Shown here in pieces: positions 42,387-52,523 of a stretch of 64,000 nt of DNA. The number at the start of each line of letters is the position of its first letter. Position 1 is the stretch's first letter. The stretch lies in the NCBI RefSeq assembly GCF_014595885.1, contig NZ_JABUKC010000003.1, forward strand, positions 1 to 64,000, given 5' to 3'. The notes under the pieces are model-generated. The model was not told the DNA's origin. It made no database searches and was given only the letters and a program-made list of their open reading frames with translations. The position numbers were made by a program, and so were the translations under genes. This DNA is from Microcella alkalica (GTDB taxonomy: Bacteria; Actinomycetota; Actinomycetes; Actinomycetales; Microbacteriaceae).

Positions 42387-43307
42387 TTGGCCGACCCTGC
42401 CGCCTTCCACCGCGCCGAGCGCATCGCGAGCCTTCCGCTCATCGAGGTCGGTCGGCACGGCGGTTTCCTCACCGGCACCGGCCAGGCGATCCGCGACATC
42501 TGGCACCGCCGCGAGCTGCTCGGCCTGCTCGTGCGGCGCGAGCTGAAGGCCCGGTACAAGAACAGCTCGCTCGGGCTCGTGTGGAGCCTCATGCGGCCGC
42601 TCAGCCAGCTGCTCATCTACTACTTCGCCGTCGGGCAGATCATCGGGCTCGCCCGCGCCATCCCCGACTTCGCGATCTTCGTCTTCGTCGGGCTGACGGC
42701 GTGGATGCTCTTCAGCGAGATCGTGTCGAACGCGACCGTCTCGATCATTCACAACCAGGGCCTCGTGAAGAAGGTGTACCTGCCGCGCGAGATCTTCCCG
42801 CTCGCGAGCGTGGGCAGCGCGCTGTTCAACTTCGCGGTCCAGTTCCTCATCCTGGTCGCCGCGATGGTCGCCCTGCAACGCGTGCCCCTAACGGGCGAGA
42901 TCCTGTACGCCGTCGCGGCCTTCATCATGCTCGTGACCTTCGCGACGGCGCTCGGCGTGCTGCTCGCCGGGGTCACGGTCTACGCCCGCGACCTGGAGCA
43001 CCTCGTGGAGGTCGTGCTGGCGGTGCTGTTCTGGGCGTCGCCCGTGGTGTACTCGTTCGGGTTCGTCCGCGACGTCATCGGCGGCACCGTGCTCGAGCAG
43101 ATCTACCTCGCCAACCCGATCACGATCGCCGTCATGGGATTCCAGCGCGGACTGTGGATCGCGGGCTCCGATCCGGCGAACGGCATCGTGTGGCCGCCCG
43201 ACATGGCCTGGCGCATGCTCGCGGTGTTCCTGTTCAGCCTTGTGCTGCTCTGGGTCAGTCAGCGCCTCTTCTCCCGCATTCAGGGCAATTTCGCGCAGGA
43301 GCTGTGA
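42387..43307 (+). CDS. tagG: ABC-2 type polysaccharide/teichoic acid export permease (TagG/Wzm)
   Basis: A 306-residue permease with six hydrophobic segments. The cytosolic N terminus contains LLGLLVRRELKARYKNSSLG, the ABC-2 polysaccharide exporter signature, followed by WSLMRPLSQLLIYYF; ARDLEHLVEVVLAVLFWASPVVY lies in the C-terminal half. It exports a lipid-linked glycan with the ATPase encoded 2 bases downstream. The start is a TTG at 42387: no in-frame ATG or GTG lies between the upstream divergent gene and the conserved domain, and GAGAG sits 8 bases before the TTG. Confidence 0.9.
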   Translation: MADPAAFHRAERIASLPLIEVGRHGGFLTGTGQAIRDIWHRRELLGLLVRRELKARYKNSSLGLVWSLMRPLSQLLIYYFAVGQIIGLARAIPDFAIFVFVGLTAWMLFSEIVSNATVSIIHNQGLVKKVYLPREIFPLASVGSALFNFAVQFLILVAAMVALQRVPLTGEILYAVAAFIMLVTFATALGVLLAGVTVYARDLEHLVEVVLAVLFWASPVVYSFGFVRDVIGGTVLEQIYLANPITIAVMGFQRGLWIAGSDPANGIVWPPDMAWRMLAVFLFSLVLLWVSQRLFSRIQGNFAQEL

Positions 43308-43309
43308 CG

Positions 43310-44506
43310 ATGACCACCCCCACGATCATCGACGTCTCCGGCGTCTCGAAGCGCTTCGTGCTCCACCAGCACAAGTCGCTCAAGGAGCGCATGGTCGCCT
43401 TCGCGACGGCGCGCAAGTACCAGGAGGAGTTCTGGGCGCTGCGCGACGTCGACCTGCAGATCCCGACCGGGTCGACGGTCGGACTCGTCGGGCACAACGG
43501 CTCGGGCAAGAGCACGCTGCTGAAGGTCATCGGCGGCATCATCCAACCCACCACGGGACGCGTGCAGCGTCGAGGACGCCTCGCCGCGCTGCTCGAGCTC
43601 GGCGCGGGCTTCCACCCCGATCTGACGGGGCGCGAGAACGTCTACCTCAACGCCTCCATCCTGGGCCTCACGAAGGCGGAGACCGACCGGTACTTCGACG
43701 AGATCGTCGCGTTCTCCGGCATCGAGAGCTTCATCGACACGCAGGTGAAGTTCTACAGCTCGGGAATGTACGTGCGCCTCGCCTTCGCTGTCTCGGTGCA
43801 CGTCGATCCCGACCTGCTCCTCGTGGACGAGGTGCTCGCGGTCGGCGACGAGCCGTTCCAGCGGAAGTGCCTCGCGAAGATCGCCGAGTTCCAGCGCGAG
43901 GGCCGCACGATCGTCTTCGTGAGCCACTCCTCCGATCAGGTCGCGCAGCTGTGCGACCGGGTCGTGGTGCTCGACCGCGGTCGGATGGTGCACGACGGCT
44001 CGCCGGCGGACGGCATCCGAGTCCTGCGCGAGACCTTCGAGGCCGCCCATGCCGCCTCCCCGCGCGTCGAGCACGCCGACGGCACGCTCACGACCGGCGC
44101 CCGCATCGACGACGTGCGCGTGACCTCGACGTCGACCGACCTCTCGGGTGACTTCACGCCCGGCGGCGACATCGAGGTCGTCATCGACTACACCGTCGGC
44201 GACGTGCCCGCGGGCTGGATCGCCGGCATCGACCTCGAGACGCCCGTCGGTCAGGGCGTCTACCGCGTCAACACCGAGGGGCTCGGCATGGAGCTGCCGA
44301 CGACGCCCGGCGAGTACTCGCTCGCGATCCGTCTCGGCGGCAGCGCGCTCGGGGCGGGCTCGTACCAGCTGCACGCGAGCCTCGTCACCCCCGAGGGTCG
44401 CGACCTCGATCGGCGCCAGCCCGCCGCGAGCTTCTCGGTCTCGACCGAACGAGGCGGGGTGGGCGTCGTGCACTTCAGCACGAGCGCCGAGCTCTCCACG
44501 AGCTGA
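43310..44506 (+). CDS. tagH: ABC transporter ATPase with C-terminal glycan-binding domain (TagH/Wzt)
   Basis: A 398-residue ATPase partner of the permease. Walker A GHNGSGKST at about 60-68, LELGAGFHPDLTGREN (the Wzt/TagH-specific stretch) near 99, signature YSSGMYVRLAF near 149, Walker B LLLVDEVLA near 167 and the switch histidine in FVSHSS. Residues about 255-398 form an extra beta-rich domain like the Wzt C-terminal domain, which in Gram-negative O-antigen exporters recognises the terminal cap of the finished chain. That suggests export is coupled to a chain-end signal here. A GTG 6 bases upstream overlapping the permease stop is an alternative start. Confidence 0.9.
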   Translation: MTTPTIIDVSGVSKRFVLHQHKSLKERMVAFATARKYQEEFWALRDVDLQIPTGSTVGLVGHNGSGKSTLLKVIGGIIQPTTGRVQRRGRLAALLELGAGFHPDLTGRENVYLNASILGLTKAETDRYFDEIVAFSGIESFIDTQVKFYSSGMYVRLAFAVSVHVDPDLLLVDEVLAVGDEPFQRKCLAKIAEFQREGRTIVFVSHSSDQVAQLCDRVVVLDRGRMVHDGSPADGIRVLRETFEAAHAASPRVEHADGTLTTGARIDDVRVTSTSTDLSGDFTPGGDIEVVIDYTVGDVPAGWIAGIDLETPVGQGVYRVNTEGLGMELPTTPGEYSLAIRLGGSALGAGSYQLHASLVTPEGRDLDRRQPAASFSVSTERGGVGVVHFSTSAELSTS

Positions 44507-44543
44507 CGCCGCCCTGCGCGTCGTCGCCGCAGCAGCCGGGCCG

Positions 44544-45512
44544 CTATCGGCGGCTGGCCTCGAGCGAGCCGCGGGCGATGGCAGCCTCGTCGTCGAGGTC
44601 GACGACGGTCGCAGGGCGGTAGCTCGACCACTTCCGCACCTGGAAGGCCGGATTCGTCAGCAGCCACCGGAGCTTGCGCGCGAGCGAGAAGTCGGTGTCG
44701 CGCGCGATGCGCAGCGAGTCGCCGAGGATGCCGCGCACGGTGAGCCGCACCTGCGCGGCGCGCGTCATCGGCAGGATGTCGAAGCCGATGCGCCGCAGGC
44801 CGACTGTCTCGTCGAAGATCCGCTTGCCGTACTCGGCGAGCGTCAGATCGTTCGAGTGCTCCACCGCGCCGCCCGGCGCATAGGCCTTGATGAGCCCCGC
44901 ACGGATCACGTCCTGCCCGAACAGCTGATCCTCCGCGTAGGGCACCTCGCGGTACGGGATGTCGCCGGTCAGCACCCTGCGCCGCGCGGCCGAGTTGACG
45001 TCGGAGTAGAAGCCGAGCGACGCGATCGCGCGCTCGTCGATCGCTCCGGGGGGCCGGCGGTAGAGCGTGATGCCGCCGTCGGGCCCGAGGCCCGCGAAGA
45101 CCCCGCGGATCTCGTACTTCAGCAGCGGGAAGCAGCGCGGCCTCGGCACCTGCTTGCCGACGACGCCGACGACGTCCGGCGACAGCGCGAAGGGAGCGAG
45201 CAGGTCGCGCAGCCAGTGCTCGCCGATCGGCACGGCGTCGTGCGTCAGGTAGACCACGAACTCGCCGCGCGCGAGCTCGGCGGCGAGATTGCGGGTGCGC
45301 CCGTGCTGGAACTCGCTGTTCGGGATGCGATGGAGCCGGACATCCGGGAACGCCGCGACGATGTCGAGGGTGCGATCGGTCGACCCGGAGTCGATCACGA
45401 GGGTCTCGACCTCGCCCTCGACGCCGGTCTGCCTCCCGATGGCCTCGAGGATGCGCTGCAGGTGGTCCTCGCCGTTGTAGGTGAGGATGGCGATCGTCGC
45501 CGTGACGCTCAT
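44544..45512 (-). CDS. Family 2 glycosyltransferase (probable rhamnosyltransferase)
   Basis: A 322-residue GT-A enzyme: TATIAILTYNGEDHLQRIL at the N terminus, VIDSGSTDRTLD near 40, FQHGRTRNLAAELA near 68 with the donor aspartate equivalent in LTHDAVP near 89, and the late SLGFYSDVNSAARR acceptor motif. The FQHGRTRN-N pattern is shared with rhamnosyltransferases. Third gene of a minus-strand operon headed by the WsaF-like gene; ATGA overlap with the epimerase. An apparent longer frame upstream is a shadow of the epimerase gene. Confidence 0.85.
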   Translation of the reverse strand: MSVTATIAILTYNGEDHLQRILEAIGRQTGVEGEVETLVIDSGSTDRTLDIVAAFPDVRLHRIPNSEFQHGRTRNLAAELARGEFVVYLTHDAVPIGEHWLRDLLAPFALSPDVVGVVGKQVPRPRCFPLLKYEIRGVFAGLGPDGGITLYRRPPGAIDERAIASLGFYSDVNSAARRRVLTGDIPYREVPYAEDQLFGQDVIRAGLIKAYAPGGAVEHSNDLTLAEYGKRIFDETVGLRRIGFDILPMTRAAQVRLTVRGILGDSLRIARDTDFSLARKLRWLLTNPAFQVRKWSSYRPATVVDLDDEAAIARGSLEASRR

Positions 45513-46435
45513 CGTTGCTCCTGAAGCATGTCGGTCCATGTCGCCGCGATGCCCTGCTCGAGGCTCGTCGGCGCGCGGATGCCGAACTCGGCGTCGAAGC
45601 GCGACACGTCGAGCACGACGCGGTCGACGAAGGTGGACGGTGTCGGAATCTCGCGCACCGGCACGTCGCGGCCCGTGACCGCCGCGATCGTCTCGAGCAC
45701 CTCGCGCACCGAGTGACCGCGACCGCTGCCCAGGTTGTACACCTCGTGCTGCGGGTCGACCTCGGCGAGCGGCACGATCATGCGCACGAGGTCGTCGACG
45801 TAGATGTAGTCGCGCACCATGGAGCCGTCGCCGTAGCGCGTCACGCTCTCGCCGCGGGCGATCTGGCGCAGCGCGATGGGGATGAGCCCCTGCTTGCGAT
45901 TGGGGTGCTGGCGGGTGCCGTAGGGGTTCGAGATGCGCAGGCTCGTCGAGTGCAGCCCGTGCTTGACACGGAAGTATCGGAGGTAGTGCTCGATCGCGAG
46001 CTTGCCGATGCCGTACGGCGAGACCGGGAGGGCGGGATCGGTCTCCGCGAAGCCCGACCGCTGCTGCGGCCCGTAGATGGCTCCGCCGGTCGAGGCGAAG
46101 ACGACCCTCCCCACCCCGGCGTCGGCGCACGCGGAGAGCAGCTCGACCGACTGCGTCACGTTCGTGCGGATGTCGAGCGTCGGATCGGCCTCGGCCGTCG
46201 CGGGGGAGGTCGTGGCGAGGAAGTGGAAGACGACGTCACGCCCGGCGACGGCGGTTCGGAGATCGCTGCGGCTCAGGAAGTCGCCGGGGAGCTGGACGGC
46301 GCGCGACGAGCGGAACGTCGCCGCTCCGGAACTGAAGCGGTCGAACGCGGTGACGGCGTGCCCCGCTTCGTCGAGCGCGTCGACGAGGTGCGAGCCGATA
46401 AAGCCGTTGCCGCCGACGACCAGGACGTCAGCCAC
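45509..46435 (-). CDS. NAD-dependent epimerase/dehydratase (nucleotide-sugar epimerase)
   Basis: A 308-residue extended short-chain dehydrogenase. NAD motif GGNGFIG near 8, catalytic FASTGGAIYG (Ser/Thr) near 113 and SPYGIGK with the Tyr-x3-Lys pair near 139. It resembles GalE-like and UDP-glucuronate-type epimerases but is clearly different from the GalE at 9.2 kb, so a distinct nucleotide sugar is likely. GTG start at 46435; it overlaps the WsaF-like gene by 8 bases and the GT2 gene by 4, placing it between two glycosyltransferases that may use its product. Confidence 0.85.
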   Translation of the reverse strand: MADVLVVGGNGFIGSHLVDALDEAGHAVTAFDRFSSGAATFRSSRAVQLPGDFLSRSDLRTAVAGRDVVFHFLATTSPATAEADPTLDIRTNVTQSVELLSACADAGVGRVVFASTGGAIYGPQQRSGFAETDPALPVSPYGIGKLAIEHYLRYFRVKHGLHSTSLRISNPYGTRQHPNRKQGLIPIALRQIARGESVTRYGDGSMVRDYIYVDDLVRMIVPLAEVDPQHEVYNLGSGRGHSVREVLETIAAVTGRDVPVREIPTPSTFVDRVVLDVSRFDAEFGIRAPTSLEQGIAATWTDMLQEQR

Positions 46436-47669
46436 GCATGCCCCGTTCGAAGGCCTCCAGGAACTGCCGCCCCGAATCCGACCAGTTGACGTCGACGACG
46501 GATGCCGACATCGCGAGCGAGCGCTCGACCTGGTCGGGCCGCTCGATCACCTCGACCATGCGTCGTGCGATCGCCCGCGGCGAGAGCGGCACGTACTCGA
46601 TGAACGGGTTGTCGCTCACCATGCGGTTGTTCGGGCCGTCATTGACGACCGGCGCCACGCCGCTGGACATGAGCTCGAGCGGCAGCAGCGACATGTTCGA
46701 CAGCGACATCACGAGCCCGGCCGCGCAGCGGTTGTACAGCGCGTTGAGCTCGGTGACGTCGAGCACGGCCTCGTTGCGCACGGGGAACGGCAGCTCCCAG
46801 TTCGAGACGTCCCAGCCGGCCAGGTTGATGGTCGCGTCGGGCTTCATGCGCGCGAACTCGGCGAGCGCGAGCACGCCGAGCTCGAAACCGCGGCGGGCGG
46901 TCACAGGACGCGCGTAGAAGAACACCTCGCCGCGGCGCTCGCGGTTGGTGACCGAGTAGTGCGTCTTGTCCACGGCGAAGTCGAAGTGATCGGTGCGCAT
47001 GCCGTACTCCGCGGCGAGCTTGTGGGCGAGCCACCCTCCCGCTGTGATGCCGTGGAAACCGAACCGATAGGTGTTCTCCGCGAGCACCGCCTCCGAGCCC
47101 AGGGGGTAGAAGCTCGGCTCGAAATCCTGCACGAAGTAGAACCGCCGGGCGCGGCCGCGGTCGCGGTAGACGGGGTACGCGGTCTCCCACCCGGTTGCGA
47201 AGACCGCTTGCGCGCTGTCATGGATGCCCGTGGCCGGGTCGTACTGCAGGAGCTGAGCCTCGACGTCGGCGTAGCCGCTGGAGGCGCGCATCATCGCCCG
47301 CACATCGGCGATGCTCACGCTGCCGCTCCTGGCCGAGTAGAAGTACACGGTGCAGCGGTGCCCGGCCTCCTCAGCGAACCGGATGAATCGGAAGAGGTTC
47401 TGGTGACCGCCGCTGCCGTCGCCGGGCGGCGACATGATCCACGCGATGTCGACGGGGCCCTCGGAGACCGTGATCGGCACGGGTCGGTGCTCCGCCGGCT
47501 CGGTCCAGTCGACCGCCGCAGCATCCTCGCTCGAGACGAGCATGTGCACGCGGTGCTTGCGGACCTTGCTCGCGAGCGTGCGCGCGGCGCGGAGCGCGAA
47601 CTCGCCCGGCCCCTCGTCGCGCAGCACCCGGAGCGGGCGGAGCACTCGGAACAGCTTGAAGCGTGCCAT
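46428..47669 (-). CDS. WsaF-like glycosyltransferase (probable rhamnosyltransferase)
   Basis: A 413-residue GT-B enzyme resembling WsaF of Geobacillus S-layer glycan synthesis, a dTDP-rhamnose-using transferase. Marker segments: PPGDGSGGHQNLFRFIRFAE near 85, YFVQDFEPSFYPLGSEAVLA near 180, the VFFYARPVTARRGFELG donor-domain start near 250 and SLLPLELMSSGVAPVVNDG near 330 with the conserved Glu. The N-terminal 60 residues are basic and probably membrane-associating. First gene of an operon (with epimerase and GT2), next to the rml genes. GGAGAGG precedes the ATG. Confidence 0.82.
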   Translation of the reverse strand: MARFKLFRVLRPLRVLRDEGPGEFALRAARTLASKVRKHRVHMLVSSEDAAAVDWTEPAEHRPVPITVSEGPVDIAWIMSPPGDGSGGHQNLFRFIRFAEEAGHRCTVYFYSARSGSVSIADVRAMMRASSGYADVEAQLLQYDPATGIHDSAQAVFATGWETAYPVYRDRGRARRFYFVQDFEPSFYPLGSEAVLAENTYRFGFHGITAGGWLAHKLAAEYGMRTDHFDFAVDKTHYSVTNRERRGEVFFYARPVTARRGFELGVLALAEFARMKPDATINLAGWDVSNWELPFPVRNEAVLDVTELNALYNRCAAGLVMSLSNMSLLPLELMSSGVAPVVNDGPNNRMVSDNPFIEYVPLSPRAIARRMVEVIERPDQVERSLAMSASVVDVNWSDSGRQFLEAFERGMRG

Positions 47670-47696
47670 GCGGGTCCTCTCCGAGGAACGAGCCGA

Positions 47697-47742
47697 TCGC
47701 GTCGTCGGGGCAGGATCGTTCACTGTGTCGCGTCGTCGGGGC
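47697..47742. repeat. Two 15-bp direct repeats upstream of the WsaF-like gene
   Basis: TCGCGTCGTCGGGGC at 47697-47711 and again at 47728-47742, start-to-start distance 31 bp (about three helical turns), in the 98-bp gap between rmlA and the WsaF-like gene. Candidate paired binding site. Confidence 0.45.
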
Positions 47743-47767
47743 GCTCGCACCGACCGGGCCAGTCTAT

Positions 47768-48643
47768 TCAGGCGTCGTCGAGGGGGGAGAGGAGCCCCTG
47801 CAGGTAGCGGCCGTAGCCGCTCTTCTCGAGGGGCGCCGCGAGCGCCAGCAGCTGCGCGTCGTCGATCCATCCAGCGCGCCAGGCGATCTCCTCGATGCAG
47901 CCGATCTTGAACCCCTGGCGGTCCTCGATCACGCGCACGTACTCGGAGGCCTGCATCATCGACTCGAAAGTGCCCGTGTCGAGCCACGCGGTGCCGCGAT
48001 CGAGCACCTGCACCTGCAGCCGGCCCGCCTTCAGGTAGTGCTCGTTGACGCTCGAGATCTCGAGCTCGCCGCGCGCGCTGGGGGTGATGGTCTTGGCGAT
48101 CTCGACGACCGCGTTGTCGTAGAAGTAGAGCCCTGGCACCGCGTAGGAGCTCTTCGGCCGAGCGGGCTTCTCCTCGATCGACACCGCCGTCATCGTCTCG
48201 TCGAACTCGACCACGCCGTAGGCGCTCGGGTTCGAGACCTGATAGGCGAAGATGAGCCCGCCGTCGATCGAGCCGTGCGCGCGCAGGGACGAGCCGAGGC
48301 CGCTGCCGTGGAAGATGTTGTCGCCGAGCACGAGGGCGACCGAGTCGTCGCCGATGAACTGCTCGCCGATCAGGAAGGCCTGCGCGAGCCCGTCGGGGCT
48401 CGGCTGCACGGCGTACTCCAGCCGGATGCCGAGGTCGCTGCCGTCGCCGAGCAGCGCGCGGAACTGCTCGTTGTACTCAGGCGTCGTGATGACCAGGATC
48501 TCGCGGATGTCGGCCATCATGAGCGTCGACAGCGGGTAGTAGATCATCGGCTTGTCGTAGATCGGCATGAGCTGCTTTGAGATGCCCTTGGTGATGGGCC
48601 ACAGCCGCGTTCCCGACCCTCCGGCGAGGATGATTCCCTTCAC
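47768..48643 (-). CDS. rmlA: Glucose-1-phosphate thymidylyltransferase
   Basis: A 291-residue nucleotidyltransferase, first enzyme of dTDP-L-rhamnose synthesis: dTTP plus glucose-1-phosphate gives dTDP-glucose. Motifs: [11 protein letters not shown] at the N terminus, [12 protein letters not shown] near 31, [11 protein letters not shown] near 79, [10 protein letters not shown] near 104 (metal Asp), EEKPARPKS near 157 and DTGT near 222. GTG start at 48643 with GGAAGGGA upstream; TAGACT (48691-48696) is its likely -10. It is divergent from rmlB. Confidence 0.95.
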   Translation of the reverse strand: MKGIILAGGSGTRLWPITKGISKQLMPIYDKPMIYYPLSTLMMADIREILVITTPEYNEQFRALLGDGSDLGIRLEYAVQPSPDGLAQAFLIGEQFIGDDSVALVLGDNIFHGSGLGSSLRAHGSIDGGLIFAYQVSNPSAYGVVEFDETMTAVSIEEKPARPKSSYAVPGLYFYDNAVVEIAKTITPSARGELEISSVNEHYLKAGRLQVQVLDRGTAWLDTGTFESMMQASEYVRVIEDRQGFKIGCIEEIAWRAGWIDDAQLLALAAPLEKSGYGRYLQGLLSPLDDA

Positions 48644-48690
48644 AGCGTTCCCTTCCGGCCCCGGCGACGAGGGCCGCCGGAGACCGGCCG

Positions 48691-49721
<1,031 letters not shown>

Positions 49722-49725
49722 CGGC

Positions 49726-50586
49726 GTGACGCGCATCCTCATCACGGGCGCGGCGGGGATGCTCGGCCGCGACCTGCAGGCCGCGCTCGCCGACCGAGCG
49801 GTCACCGCGCTGTCGCGATCCGAGCTCGACGTCGCCGACGTCGACGCCGCCCGCGAGGCGGTCGCCGGCCATGACGTCGTCATCAACGCCGCGGCGTGGA
49901 CGCGCGTCGACGACGCGGAGTCGCACGAGCCGGAGGCCCACCGCGTCAATGCGCTCGGCGCGCAGTCGCTGGCCCGGGCCGCCGCGGGCGCGGGCGCGGT
50001 GCTCGTGCAGCTCTCGACGGACTACGTCTTCGACGGACGGGCGTCGACGCCCTACCTCGAGGATGCTCCGCTCGCGCCGGTCTCGGCGTACGGCCGCACG
50101 AAGGCCGAGGGGGAGCGCCTGGCCCGCGCAGCGCACCCGGAGGGCACCCTCATCGTGCGCACCGCGTGGCTGTACGGCGAGCACGGCCCGAACTTCGCGG
50201 CGACGATGCTCGGCCTCGCGACGCAGCGCGACACGCTGTCGGTCGTCGACGACCAGCGCGGGCAGCCGACGTGGACGCGCGACCTCGCCGAGCAGATCGT
50301 GCGACTCATCGACTCGGGAGCCCGCTCAGGCGTGCTGCACGGCACCGCCTCGGGCGAGACCACCTGGTTCGGGTTCGCGCGCGCCATCTTCGAGGAGGCC
50401 GGCCTCGACCCGGAGCGGGTGCGCCCGACCGATTCGAGCGCGTTCGCGCGCCCTGCGCCCCGACCGGCCTACTCCGTGCTCGCGCACGAGGGCTGGCGCG
50501 CACTCGGCCTCGCGCCGATGCGCGACTGGCGCGAGGCGCTCGCCGACGCCTGGCGCTCGGGCGCTATCGCCCTGCCGACCGCGTAG
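49726..50586 (+). CDS. rmlD: dTDP-4-dehydrorhamnose reductase
   Basis: A 286-residue NAD(P)H-dependent reductase, final step of dTDP-L-rhamnose synthesis. Start GTG; ILITGAAGMLGRDL at the N terminus, INAAAWTRVDDAE near 50, STDYVFDGRA near 90 and the YGRTKAEGE catalytic Tyr-x3-Lys near 119. Here RmlD is a separate protein rather than the RmlC-RmlD fusion seen in some actinobacteria. Its 3' end overlaps the convergent glycosyltransferase by 23 bases, the longest tail-to-tail overlap in the window. Confidence 0.93.
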   Translation: MTRILITGAAGMLGRDLQAALADRAVTALSRSELDVADVDAAREAVAGHDVVINAAAWTRVDDAESHEPEAHRVNALGAQSLARAAAGAGAVLVQLSTDYVFDGRASTPYLEDAPLAPVSAYGRTKAEGERLARAAHPEGTLIVRTAWLYGEHGPNFAATMLGLATQRDTLSVVDDQRGQPTWTRDLAEQIVRLIDSGARSGVLHGTASGETTWFGFARAIFEEAGLDPERVRPTDSSAFARPAPRPAYSVLAHEGWRALGLAPMRDWREALADAWRSGAIALPTA

Positions 50587-51601
50587 CCGGCTGCACGAGG
50601 TCGCGCAGGACATCGATCGCACCGCGGCTGTAGCGGGTGTACCGGCCGGCGAGCGCTCCTGCGAGGACGCCGGGCACTCGCAGCGGCTGCCAGCGCGGCA
50701 GGCGCGACCGACGCCGCTCATGCTCGAGCTTGGCGCGCGCGGCGGCCACCGCCTCGGGGCGGCCGCCGATGCGCTCGAGCCGTTCGACGAGCGCCTCCGT
50801 GCGAGCGATGAGGCGTGCGGCGCGCTCGTCACGGGGCTCGCGCAGGCGCTCCCATCGCCGCGACCACGTCACCTCGCTGGCGCCGATGACGTTCGCCCCG
50901 TGCTGCCGGTAGTCGAGCCAGGGCTCGTCGACCAGGCGCAGCCCGCCCTCGACGGCCGCCATGATCGCGAGCCACTCGTCGTGCACCCAGGCGGCGGGGA
51001 AGGGGGCGGCTCGCCGAGCGAGCTCGCGCCGCACGAGCACCGTCGCGCCCGTCACGAGGTTGCGGCGCAGCAACGCAGGGAGGGCTTCGCCGCGCTGCAG
51101 CCGCGCACGCTCGTCGCCGGTGGCCTCGAGCGTCGCGAGCAGTCGCGCGCCCGTGTCGCGGCCGTCGGCGTCGACCAGTCGAGCGTCGGTGTGCACGAGC
51201 GAGACGCGGGGGTCGTCGAAGAGCGGCAGCAGTCGGGCGAGACGACCGGGCGGCCAGACGTCGTCCTGATCGCTGAGCGCGACGATGTCGCCCGAGCACG
51301 CGGCGATCGTGCTGTCGAAGTTGGCGGTCACGCCGAGCGCTCGCTCGCGACGCAGCACCCGCAGCGAGACAGCGGCCGTCGGATGCTCCGCTCGATGGCG
51401 GGCGACGGCGCGCTCGACGATCGCCACCGTGTCGTCGGTCGAGGCGTCGTCCCCGACGACGAGCTCCTGCGGCGCCGGCACCTGGTCGAGGATGCTGCGC
51501 ACCTGCTCGCCGACGAACGCCGCGCCGTTGTGCGTGCAGAGCGCGACCGAGACGCTCGGCGCGCGCGACTCGGCGTCGGCGGGTGACGTGGCCTGGGGCA
51601 C
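50564..51601 (-). CDS. Family 2 glycosyltransferase (rhamnosyltransferase-like)
   Basis: A 345-residue GT-A enzyme: VSVALCTHNGAAFVGEQVRS near 17, VGDDASTDDT near 48, LSDQDDVW near 103 (the DxD-type metal site) and VHDEWLAIMA near 206. The TYNG/THNG and SDQDDVW pattern is that of rhamnan- and O-antigen-type rhamnosyltransferases. GTG start at 51601 with TAGGCT 6 bases upstream. It lies between rmlD and a WbbL-like gene, which supports dTDP-rhamnose as donor (inference). Confidence 0.85.
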   Translation of the reverse strand: MPQATSPADAESRAPSVSVALCTHNGAAFVGEQVRSILDQVPAPQELVVGDDASTDDTVAIVERAVARHRAEHPTAAVSLRVLRRERALGVTANFDSTIAACSGDIVALSDQDDVWPPGRLARLLPLFDDPRVSLVHTDARLVDADGRDTGARLLATLEATGDERARLQRGEALPALLRRNLVTGATVLVRRELARRAAPFPAAWVHDEWLAIMAAVEGGLRLVDEPWLDYRQHGANVIGASEVTWSRRWERLREPRDERAARLIARTEALVERLERIGGRPEAVAAARAKLEHERRRSRLPRWQPLRVPGVLAGALAGRYTRYSRGAIDVLRDLVQPATRSAGR

Positions 51602-51607
51602 GGACCC

Positions 51608-51613
51608 AGCCTA
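51608..51613 (-). promoter_or_regulatory. Leaderless -10 box of the GT2 gene
   Basis: Minus-strand TAGGCT with a 6-base spacer before GTG 51601; divergent from TACGAT (51626-51631) serving the WbbL-like gene. Confidence 0.45.
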
Positions 51614-51641
51614 GGAGGGCGCCGCTACGATGGGCACCACC

Positions 51642-52523
51642 ATGACGTCGGCCGAGCCCCGCCCCCTTCCGCGCGTGGGCGTCGTCACCGTCGTCTACCG
51701 GTCCAACCACGTGCTCCCCGGGTTCCTGCGCTCGCTGCCCGACGCGATCGGCGAGCCGTTCGCGACGGTGATCGCCGACAACCGCCCCGGTGAGGGCTCG
51801 CACGCGCGAGAGCTCGCGGCCGAGCACGGTGCCGAAGTGGTCGAGCTGCCGCACAACCCGGGGTACGGAGGCGCGATCAACGCGGCGGTCTCGAGACTGC
51901 CGGGCAGCGTCGAGTGGCTCGTCGTCAGCAACCCCGACGTCGTGCTGCGCCCGGGCGCGATCGCGACGCTCATCGCGGTCGGCGAGCAGGACCCGCGCGT
52001 CGGCGCGGTCGGCCCCGCGGTCGAGAACCTCGATGGCACGCTGTACCCCTCGGCGCGAGCCATCCCGTCGCTGCGCACCGGTGTGGGGCACGCGCTGTTC
52101 GCCAACCTTTGGAAGTCGAACCCCTGGACGGCCGCGTACCGCGATGGCGCGACGGCGTCGGGTCATCGGCGCGACGTCGGCTGGCTCTCGGGCTCGTGCC
52201 TCGTCGTTCGTCGTTCGGCCTTCGAGGCGATCGGCGGATTCGACGACGGGTACTTCATGTACTTCGAGGATGTCGACCTCGGGCATCGTCTCGGCAGAGC
52301 GGGCTACCGCAACGTCTACGAGCCCGCCGCGCGCGCGCTGCACACGGGCGCGCACTCCACCGGCACAGAGTCCGCCCGCATGGTGCGCGCGCATCACGAC
52401 AGCGCCAAGCGGTTCCTGCGCGGCAAGTACCGCCCCTGGTACCTGTGGCCCGTGCGCGCGGTGCTGAGCGCGGGACTCTCGCTGCGCGCAGCGGTGCTGA
52501 CGCGACGACTGCGCGGCGACTAG
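51642..52523 (+). CDS. WbbL-like family 2 glycosyltransferase (L-rhamnosyltransferase)
   Basis: A 293-residue GT-A enzyme: VGVVTVVYRSNHVLPGFL near 11, ADNRPGEGS near 43, NPGYGGAINAAVSRL near 66, SNPDVVL near 91, the GWLSGSCLVVRR acceptor motif near 175 and FMYFEDVDLGHRL near 202. The pattern and length match WbbL, which adds rhamnose to polyprenyl-diphospho-GlcNAc; in mycobacteria wbbL1 also lies beside rmlD and an LCP gene. ATG 51642 is preferred over ATG 51630 because TACGAT overlaps the latter. Its stop shares CTAG with rmlC. Confidence 0.83.
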   Translation: MTSAEPRPLPRVGVVTVVYRSNHVLPGFLRSLPDAIGEPFATVIADNRPGEGSHARELAAEHGAEVVELPHNPGYGGAINAAVSRLPGSVEWLVVSNPDVVLRPGAIATLIAVGEQDPRVGAVGPAVENLDGTLYPSARAIPSLRTGVGHALFANLWKSNPWTAAYRDGATASGHRRDVGWLSGSCLVVRRSAFEAIGGFDDGYFMYFEDVDLGHRLGRAGYRNVYEPAARALHTGAHSTGTESARMVRAHHDSAKRFLRGKYRPWYLWPVRAVLSAGLSLRAAVLTRRLRGD

